From a virus: 28,556 nucleotides of DNA. Location: positions 1 to 28,556 of IMG/VR virus record IMGVR_UViG_3300031951_000934, one strand, 5' to 3'. This document shows, piece by piece, positions 22,793 to 28,556 of this stretch; the stretch's first letter is position 1, and every line of letters begins with the position of its first letter. A program made the position numbers and the translations under genes. The notes beneath the pieces were generated by a model. It worked only from the letters and a program-made list of their open reading frames with translations, had not been told where the DNA came from and made no database searches.

Positions 22793-25156
22793 ATGGCAGA
22801 AAGAATCGTGTCACCTGGCGTTTTTACGCAAGAACGTGACCAATCATTCCTCGCACAAGGTGTGGCTGAAATTGGTGCCGCATTTGTGGGTCCAACACCA
22901 GATGGACCAGCATTCGTTCCTGTAGTTGTACAAGGTCAACAACAATTTGAAACAACGTTCGGTGTTCCCGATGCAAATTCTTACGTAGGATATACTGTAC
23001 AAAACTACTTGCAGGAAGCAGGTAGTGCTACGGTTGTTCGTGTTCTAGGTTTGAGTGGCTATAATAGCAAAGGCGTATACTTATACACCAGTGGTTCTGC
23101 TGGACTAAAATTGTTAGCACTACTTCACCCAACCACTTCTGGTAGTTTGGGTAGTGGAATTGCAAGTGTAAGTGTGGGCGGTAACACAGGTAGTTTCAGT
23201 ATCTTAATCAGTAGTTCAAATGCAAGTGGACCACATATTTCACAAAGTGGAATAAATTTTGTTGATAATTCTGGTAATCCTAATTATGTAGGAACGGTGT
23301 TTGGCACAGCAGTAAATAACCCAAATTCACCGATATACACTTATGCAGTATTCCCAAATGCACTTGAACAAGCAGGAAGCTACACATCACCAACTAATCA
23401 ATTGTACGCAGTAACGGCAAGTATAAACTTTACTGGGGTTGAATACAGTAACGGTAGTACTCCGTGGATTCAATCACAACCAATCGCAGGTGAAACTAAA
23501 AATCTGTTTAAGATTCATACGATTAATGATGGTGAAAAGGCAAACACAAGATATAAAATTCTCATCACGAATGTTCAAAAAAATATAGATGGATTAAGTG
23601 AATATGGTACGTTCGGATTACAAGTATGTGAATATGACGACAAAACAAACAATGCAACAGTTGTAACAGGTGGAGATTTTACTGTACCACCATTAACACT
23701 AGACCCATCAAGTCCAAACTATATTGCAAGAAGAATTGGTAATAGTGAACCAACATATAATAGTGAAACAGGTGAAACTTATTACGAAGGTGACTTCCCT
23801 AATGTATCACGTTTAATTAGAGTAGAAATGGCGCCAGATGTTGCTCCAACTACCGCTGTGCCGTTTGGATTTGCTGCACTGTTCTCTTCTGTTTCTAGTT
23901 CGCAATCACAGTTGACTTCGGCATCATACAATATTAGTAGATACACCGACCCAAGTACGGGAGCTCGTGGGTATACCACTACGGCAACTGGTCCAGATGC
24001 AACATATTATGGGTTTGATTTTACCAGTAGAACTGCACGTTCGTTACTTGCTCCTGTAGCAAGTACTTCCTTAACAGTCGGAAGTGCATTCAATCTTACA
24101 TCTAGTCTTGGTGCAACGGAATACGCAGGCAACCGTCTATCGTTGGAAGATACCACAAGTACGGCAGCAAGATATCGTAGTTTTGCGGTACCATTCCAAG
24201 GTGGATTCAGTGGACTTAACCCGGCCAGACAAATAGCCATGGGTCCAGCAATAACAAACACAAATACACAAGGATTTAATTTATCAAGTGCGTTATCATC
24301 TGGTTCGGCAGAATATAAGAGAGCCCTAAGAACCCTATCTAATCCAGATAGTGTTGACATGAATCTTTTGGTGATACCTGGTGTACTATATTCACAACAT
24401 TCCTATATTGCACAATATGCAATTGATTTATGTGAAAGTCGTGGAGACTGCTTCTATATCATGGATATGGACACGTTAAACGCATCAATATCAACAGTTG
24501 CTAGTACGGCACGTACTTTAGATACAAACTATGCGGCAACATACTATCCATGGGTACGTATTCAAGACACAAATACACAAACATTTATCTGGGCACCACC
24601 ATCAGTTGTTCTTCCAGAGGTGTATGCATACAGTGATAACGTTGGTGCAGAATGGTTTGCACCGGCAGGATTGAATCGTGGTGGTATTCCGGGTGCAGTG
24701 GGTGTTAAGACTAGATTAACACAAATGGAACGTGATACACTATACGAAAGTAAAGTTAATCCAATTGCACAGTTTCCAGGACAAGGTATCTGCGTCTGGG
24801 GACAAAAGACATTACAACGTCGGTCATCAGCACTTGACCGTGTGAACGTTCGTCGTCTTCTTATCACAGTTAAGAAATTCATCGCAAGTTCAGCACGTTA
24901 CTTGGTCTTTGAACAAAATACTGAAGCAACACGTAATCGTTTCTTGAACATTGTCAATCCATATTTAGCAAGTATTCAACAAAATTCAGGATTAACCGCA
25001 TTCCGTGTTGTCATGGATGAATCAAATAACACACCAGATATTATTGACCGTAATATCTTGGCTGGAGCAATTTATCTCCAACCAACCCGTACCGCAGAAT
25101 TTATCAAGCTTGATTTCAACATTCTTCCAACGGGCGCAACATTTGACACCATCTAA
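22793..25156 (+). CDS. 18: Contractile tail sheath protein (T4 gp18-like)
   Basis: gp18 subunits wrap the tail tube and contract on infection. The 787-residue product starts ERIVSPGVFTQERDQSFLAQ, the usual sheath N-terminus. It has a large variable middle (Ser/Thr/Gly-rich, surface domains) and a conserved C-terminal domain: VRRLLITVKKFIASSARYLV, then FEQNTEATRNRFLNIVNPYL and AGAIYLQPTRTAEFIKLDFN. T4 gp18 is 659 residues; the extra length lies in the exposed domains before the conserved C-terminal half. GGAG precedes the ATG. A perfect 11-bp hairpin overlaps the final codons and the stop codon. Confidence 0.96.
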   Translation: MAERIVSPGVFTQERDQSFLAQGVAEIGAAFVGPTPDGPAFVPVVVQGQQQFETTFGVPDANSYVGYTVQNYLQEAGSATVVRVLGLSGYNSKGVYLYTSGSAGLKLLALLHPTTSGSLGSGIASVSVGGNTGSFSILISSSNASGPHISQSGINFVDNSGNPNYVGTVFGTAVNNPNSPIYTYAVFPNALEQAGSYTSPTNQLYAVTASINFTGVEYSNGSTPWIQSQPIAGETKNLFKIHTINDGEKANTRYKILITNVQKNIDGLSEYGTFGLQVCEYDDKTNNATVVTGGDFTVPPLTLDPSSPNYIARRIGNSEPTYNSETGETYYEGDFPNVSRLIRVEMAPDVAPTTAVPFGFAALFSSVSSSQSQLTSASYNISRYTDPSTGARGYTTTATGPDATYYGFDFTSRTARSLLAPVASTSLTVGSAFNLTSSLGATEYAGNRLSLEDTTSTAARYRSFAVPFQGGFSGLNPARQIAMGPAITNTNTQGFNLSSALSSGSAEYKRALRTLSNPDSVDMNLLVIPGVLYSQHSYIAQYAIDLCESRGDCFYIMDMDTLNASISTVASTARTLDTNYAATYYPWVRIQDTNTQTFIWAPPSVVLPEVYAYSDNVGAEWFAPAGLNRGGIPGAVGVKTRLTQMERDTLYESKVNPIAQFPGQGICVWGQKTLQRRSSALDRVNVRRLLITVKKFIASSARYLVFEQNTEATRNRFLNIVNPYLASIQQNSGLTAFRVVMDESNNTPDIIDRNILAGAIYLQPTRTAEFIKLDFNILPTGATFDTI

Positions 25157-25186
25157 TTAGGTGGTGTCAAATCTGGTTATTTTTTA
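25141..25186 (+). terminator. Terminator hairpin overlapping the gp18 stop codon
   Basis: ATTTGACACCA (25141-25151) pairs perfectly with TGGTGTCAAAT (25162-25172) around a 10-base loop that contains the TAA stop. A T-run (25181-25185) lies 8 bases past the stem, further away than in a standard intrinsic terminator. It may attenuate read-through to gp19 or protect the sheath mRNA's 3' end. Confidence 0.65.
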
Positions 25187-25205
25187 ATAAAAGACTATTT
25201 ATATA
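25187..25205 (+). promoter_or_regulatory. Possible late promoter before tail tube gene
   Basis: AATAAAAGACTATTTATAT lies between the sheath hairpin and the gp19 start. It shares the CTATTTAT core with the gap before the gp13-like gene. Support comes only from recurrence and from the need to restart transcription after the hairpin. Confidence 0.3.
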
Positions 25206-25233
25206 AAATCTCAAATTATGTTTGGAGAGTAAT

Positions 25234-25722
25234 ATGCCACAACTGGTCAACGAACAAGAACTGTTCTTTACTGCGTTTGAACCAAAAACACAAAATAGAT
25301 ATGTCATGTATATTGAAGGTATACCTGCGTATGTTATTCGCGCCACAAATCGTCCAGTATTGACTCAAGATGCTAAATCATTGAATCATATCAACCTACA
25401 ACGGTATGTAAAAGGTCGTAGTGTTTGGGGTGTTGTAACGGTAGAACTATATGACCCTGTAGTTCCATCCGCAGCACAAGCAGTAATGGAATGGGTTCGT
25501 CTTCACCACGAATCAGTTACAGGTCGTGACGGATATGCAGAATTCTACAAGAAAGATATTACCATTAACGTATTAGGTCCAGTTGGTGACAAGGTTGAAG
25601 AATGGATTCTTAAGGGTGCACAAATCACTAAAGTTGAATTTGGTGAGTTGACATGGGATAAGGACGACCCAATCGGAATTACGATGACAATCCAACCAGA
25701 CTATTGCATCCTCAACTACTAA
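25234..25722 (+). CDS. 19: Tail tube protein (T4 gp19-like)
   Basis: gp19 hexamers stack to form the inner tube that conducts DNA. The ATG at 25234 is chosen because GGAGAG lies 4 bases upstream; an in-frame TTG at 25222 would place that site inside the gene. The 162-residue product matches T4 gp19 (163) in length. It has the family's order: NRYVMYIEGIPAYVIRATNR, a PVVPSAAQAVMEWVRLHHES helix, GRDGYAEFYKKDITINVLGP and KGAQITKVEFGELTWDKDDP, ending in ITMTIQPDYCILNY. It is followed by a strong terminator, consistent with separate control of tube and sheath amounts. Confidence 0.95.
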   Translation: MPQLVNEQELFFTAFEPKTQNRYVMYIEGIPAYVIRATNRPVLTQDAKSLNHINLQRYVKGRSVWGVVTVELYDPVVPSAAQAVMEWVRLHHESVTGRDGYAEFYKKDITINVLGPVGDKVEEWILKGAQITKVEFGELTWDKDDPIGITMTIQPDYCILNY

Positions 25723-25737
25723 TAGTGTAGTAAAATA

Positions 25738-25769
25738 TAAAAACCTCACGGTCAACCGTGGGGTTTTTT
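25738..25769 (+). terminator. Rho-independent terminator after tail tube gene
   Basis: CCTCACGG (25744-25751) pairs with CCGTGGGG (25756-25763), with one T-G wobble, around a TCAA loop and followed by TTTTTT. The A-run upstream makes it potentially bidirectional. Confidence 0.9.
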
Positions 25770-25826
25770 GTTATATACCGATACTTTCTGATACTTATAG
25801 TAAGGTATATTTTTCCGAGATAACTT

Positions 25827-26165
25827 ATGGCAGAAATCACTGAATTTAATATTGGTCAAGGGGAAACTTTCAAGGTATTAGCGACTGTTGAAAATGCGGA
25901 TACTGGTGGATATTTAGATATTACAAATTATTCTTTTACTGGACAAGTCCGTGAAAACTTTACTACAGACGAAGTTGCCGCCGCATTTACTATTACAAAA
26001 ATTACTCCACAAACATCTGGAAGTTTTTACGTAGAATTAAGTCCCGCACAAACCGTAACTTTTAGTCAAAGAAAATACGTATACGATATTAATATGACGA
26101 GTGGTTCTATTACTCGTCGTGTCCTTGAAGGATATTTTGTCGTTCGTCCAACAGCAACGAGATAA
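25827..26165 (+). CDS. Small Ig-like/BppU-N-type structural protein preceding tail fibre
   Basis: The 112-residue product has the layout of a small beta-sandwich virion protein: FNIGQGETFKVLATVENADT, then DITNYSFTGQVRENFTTDEV, SPAQTVTFSQRKYVYDINMT and a RRVLEGYFVVRPTATR end. The pattern (an early GetF, a ...G.v.e.f segment, a LSPaqT segment, YvYDi.m, ...vleG...V.P..TR) is common just upstream of phage tail-fibre genes and resembles the N-terminal domain of baseplate upper proteins. It may adapt the fibre to the tail; this is inferred. It has its own gap of about 100 bases after the tail-tube terminator, containing GATACTTATAG about 40 bases before the ATG. Confidence 0.78.
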   Translation: MAEITEFNIGQGETFKVLATVENADTGGYLDITNYSFTGQVRENFTTDEVAAAFTITKITPQTSGSFYVELSPAQTVTFSQRKYVYDINMTSGSITRRVLEGYFVVRPTATR

Positions 26166-26168
26166 TAA

Positions 26169-28556
26169 ATGACCTTGGTTCCAGGAGTACCGAACATCCG
26201 AGTCATTATACGAGAAGCAAACGATGAAAACTTAACGGTAGATGTACCAAACATCTCCGTAAAAATTCTTGATAGTGACCAGTACAATGTAAATATAACT
26301 CCAAACTCCGTTACAACATTGCGTACGGGGTCGTTTAACACATACGCAGATTTTGCAAACATTGCAAACACCGCATCATACGCATTAACGGCATTATCAT
26401 TATCAGGCTCAATTGATTCTGCTTCATATGCAAGTTTTGCATTAACTGCATCATATGTTAGTGGCGCAGCAAGTACATGGGATGACATATCAAATAAACC
26501 GAATGGATTGGTATCGTCTTCTGTACAAGTAATAAACTATAATATATTTGCCACCACGGGGTCAAACACATTTGTCGGTAACCAGATAATCACAGGTTCA
26601 CTTATTGTATCAGGTTCATCTACTCTTACAAATATAGGACCAGCAATATTTAGTGGTTCAATTAACGTCACAGAAGGAATTACCGGGTCGTTGTTTGGTA
26701 CAAGTAGTTGGTCTATTAACGCGGTATCTGCCTCGTATGCAATTACTCCCTCAGGTACATCGGGTACCAGTGGAATTGCTGGTAGTTCTGGTACAAGCGG
26801 TAATAGTGGCTCTTCTGGTACATCAGGTACGACAGGTTCTAGTGGTTCATCAGGAACATCGGGAAATACTGGTTCATCAGGAACATCGGGGGCAACCGGT
26901 TCAAGTGGGACTACAGGCTCGTCAGGAACATCAGGTAGTTCTGGCTCATCGGGTACCAGTGGAGTTACTGGCAGTTCTGGTACTTCTGGTATAAATGGTT
27001 CAAACGGTACTTCGGGTAATAATGGTTCTTCTGGCACTTCTGGGCAGAATGGAAGTGCCGGTACTAGTGGAACTAGTGCAGACGTAATTATTAGTGGAAG
27101 TGCTCCAAGTAATCCAACTACAGGGTCTTTGTGGTACGATGATACCACAGGTAAAACATATATTTATTATGTTAGTCAATCCGTGGGGTCGTGGGTACTT
27201 CAATCAGACCCAACATTTGACCCAGGTCCAACATTACAAGATTTACAAGATGTAACAGATTTAGGTGCAACAACGACAAATGCTATTATAATAGCAAATA
27301 CAACCACCGCAGCAAATACTGGTTCTGGTGCGTTAATTGTTTCCGGTGGATTGGGTGTAAAACAAAACATATACGCTAGTAATATAATTGCCGTGAATAC
27401 AATAACTGCGACGGGGTTTACCGCGTCAGCAGGATATTTTGGTACCGCAAGTTGGGCACAAAATGCGGTTACTGCTTCATACGCCTTAAATGCAAGTGCG
27501 GGTGGAAGTGGTACGGCAGGTAGTTCAGGTACATCGGGCCAAACGGGGTCATCGGGTACGGCCGGGTCGGCAGGAAGTTCAGGGACTAGCGGACAGAATG
27601 GAAGTTCTGGTACATCAGGTCAAAGTGGGTCATCGGGTACGAGTGGTAGTTCTGGTTCATCAGGAACATCCGGCTCAACAGGGTCATCTGGAACATCGGG
27701 GTCATCCGGAACTAGAGGTTCAAGTGGAACATCAGGAAGTTCAGGTACATCAGGAAATAATGGTAGCTCGGGAACATCGGGTTCTACTGGTAGTTCTGGA
27801 ACTTCTGGAAACACTGGTTCATCCGGAACAAGTGGAAACACTGGTTCTTCTGGTACTTCTGGTCAGAACGGAAGTAGTGGAACTGCGGGGTCGTCTGGTA
27901 CAGCAGGTTCATCAGGTACGCAAGGCTCTTCAGGAACTAGTGGAAACTCTGGAAGTTCAGGTACATCGGGTCAAACAGGAAGCAGTGGAACATCTGGTAT
28001 AACCGGGTCATCGGGTACGTCTGGTATAACTGGCTCTTCTGGTACTAGCGGAAACACGGGCTCGTCGGGTACATCAGGTAACACGGGCTCATCAGGAACA
28101 TCAGGAAACACTGGTTCATCGGGAACATCAGGAAACACTGGTTCATCGGGAACATCGGGTTCTACAGGTAGTTCTGGTACATCTGGAAACACAGGTTCAT
28201 CGGGAACATCAGGTAACACCGGCTCCTCTGGAACAAGTGGGTCTACGGGTAGTAGTGGTACATCAGGTTTAACAGGAAGTTCTGGTACTTCTGGAGTATC
28301 TGGTAGTAGTGGAAGTTCAGGTACATCTGGGTCGTCTGGTACTGCAGGACTCACGGGTAGTTCTGGTACATCAGGTAACACGGGTTCTTCCGGTACGTCT
28401 GGACAGAATGGAAGTTCAGGTACATCGGGTGTATCTGGTAGTAGTGGAACATCCGGTTCTACCGGCTCATCGGGTACTTCAGGAAGTTCTGGTACTTCAG
28501 GACAAACAGGTAGTTCAGGTACTAGTGGTAATACGGGTTCATCTGGAACCAGCGGT
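26169..28556 (+). CDS. Collagen-like tail fibre protein (truncated at window edge)
   Basis: An open frame starts at ATG 26169, three bases after the previous stop, and runs without a stop to the last base (796 codons so far). The N-terminal part (about residues 1-190) is Ser/Ala/Thr-rich with SGSIDSASYASFALTASYVS and ITGSLFGTSSWSINAVSASY, motifs frequent in phage fibres. A first Gly-X-Y block covers DNA 26754-27077. A globular linker follows (27078-27500, with GSLWYDDTTGKTYIYYV and a second GTASWAQNAVTASYALNAS). A second block runs from 27501 to the edge. The protein is proline-poor in these blocks; GSS, GTS and GNT triplets dominate. It is expected to form a trimeric collagen-like shaft for receptor contact. 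The distal receptor-binding tip and any chaperone are outside the window. Confidence 0.88.
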   Translation, partial: MTLVPGVPNIRVIIREANDENLTVDVPNISVKILDSDQYNVNITPNSVTTLRTGSFNTYADFANIANTASYALTALSLSGSIDSASYASFALTASYVSGAASTWDDISNKPNGLVSSSVQVINYNIFATTGSNTFVGNQIITGSLIVSGSSTLTNIGPAIFSGSINVTEGITGSLFGTSSWSINAVSASYAITPSGTSGTSGIAGSSGTSGNSGSSGTSGTTGSSGSSGTSGNTGSSGTSGATGSSGTTGSSGTSGSSGSSGTSGVTGSSGTSGINGSNGTSGNNGSSGTSGQNGSAGTSGTSADVIISGSAPSNPTTGSLWYDDTTGKTYIYYVSQSVGSWVLQSDPTFDPGPTLQDLQDVTDLGATTTNAIIIANTTTAANTGSGALIVSGGLGVKQNIYASNIIAVNTITATGFTASAGYFGTASWAQNAVTASYALNASAGGSGTAGSSGTSGQTGSSGTAGSAGSSGTSGQNGSSGTSGQSGSSGTSGSSGSSGTSGSTGSSGTSGSSGTRGSSGTSGSSGTSGNNGSSGTSGSTGSSGTSGNTGSSGTSGNTGSSGTSGQNGSSGTAGSSGTAGSSGTQGSSGTSGNSGSSGTSGQTGSSGTSGITGSSGTSGITGSSGTSGNTGSSGTSGNTGSSGTSGNTGSSGTSGNTGSSGTSGSTGSSGTSGNTGSSGTSGNTGSSGTSGSTGSSGTSGLTGSSGTSGVSGSSGSSGTSGSSGTAGLTGSSGTSGNTGSSGTSGQNGSSGTSGVSGSSGTSGSTGSSGTSGSSGTSGQTGSSGTSGNTGSSGTSG
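26754..27077 (+). repeat. Gly-X-Y collagen-like block 1
   Basis: There are 108 codons in strict Gly-X-Y register, mostly GSS, GTS, GNT and GNN-type triplets with no proline. The block is flanked by non-repetitive fibre sequence. Confidence 0.9.
27501..28556 (+). repeat. Gly-X-Y collagen-like block 2 (continues past window)
   Basis: About 117 Gly-X-Y triplets are visible, with a common nine-residue period G-T-S-G-x-x-G-S-S. Synonymous codons vary freely from unit to unit (GGT/GGA/GGC/GGG; TCA/TCT/TCG/AGT/AGC). The opposite strand therefore shows spurious Pro/Val/Asp/Glu-rich open frames. Confidence 0.92.

Noticed and set aside
26653-26994. Plus-strand frame rich in Val/Gln/His within the fibre gene, and a similar one at 27490-28002
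   Set aside because: They are out-of-frame readings of the Gly-X-Y repeat. The frame from 26169 is open throughout and carries recognisable fibre motifs.
27971-28381. Minus-strand open frame of Pro/Val/Asp/Glu repeats (and similar frames at 26537-27148 and 27620-27841)
   Set aside because: They are the reverse complement of the Gly-X-Y coding repeats, lack ribosome sites, and oppose a continuous plus-strand gene.
26754-28556. CRISPR-like or satellite array, because of regular 27-base spacing
   Set aside because: The units differ at synonymous positions but keep Gly-X-Y coding; there are no conserved repeats separated by unique spacers.

Overview
The window is a contiguous, one-strand (+) piece of a T4-like (Straboviridae/Kyanoviridae-type) contractile-tail phage genome. 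It holds the DNA-packaging, head and tail-tube modules. It is moderately AT-rich by eye, almost gapless, and many neighbouring genes overlap as ATGA or GTGA. Good GGAG/AGGAG ribosome sites precede most starts, which points to a host using canonical Shine-Dalgarno initiation (proteobacterial or cyanobacterial type) rather than a Bacteroidetes. Several small families resembling DUF5872, DUF6321, DUF5856 and DUF5661 are ones I associate with marine or freshwater T4-like phages. The host cannot be named from this sequence.

Layout. 1-290: a small protein with a C-terminal hydrophobic anchor. 300-1886: large terminase (gp17). 1938-10638: eleven mostly small, charged or disordered proteins inserted between terminase and portal, probably virion or prohead-core components. 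10649-18345: portal (gp20), two conserved unknowns, prohead protease (gp21), an HExxH metallopeptidase-like protein, a ribosomal protein bS21 homologue, scaffold (gp22) and major capsid protein (gp23), closed by a clear terminator. 18480-22430: neck proteins (gp13-like, gp14-like) and a gp15-like tail-completion protein carrying a Calx-beta domain and a seven-blade RCC1 propeller. 22502-25722: a coiled-coil protein, tail sheath (gp18) and tail tube (gp19), the last two each followed by a terminator. 25827-28556: a BppU-like/Ig-like small structural protein and a long collagen-like tail fibre that runs off the right edge.

How the genes fit together. gp17 packages DNA through gp20. gp22 and the core proteins template the gp23 shell. 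gp21 is expected to digest the core and trim gp23 (candidate cut after E60). gp13, gp14 and gp15 close the head and cap the tail, and gp18 and gp19 form the contractile tail. The gene order (17, block, 20-21-22-23, 13-14-15, 18-19) is rearranged compared with T4.

The most unusual points are the gp15/Calx-beta/RCC1 fusion, the bS21 gene and the second predicted protease inside the head operon, and short peptide modules shared between the scaffold and proteins of the terminase-portal block. These modules are an xLEEW/F...LEEAGY unit and an RLQxLAGI unit. They suggest a modular core-docking or cleavage code. No tRNA, CRISPR array, insertion sequence or integrase was seen. No gene-free stretch exceeds about 135 bases.
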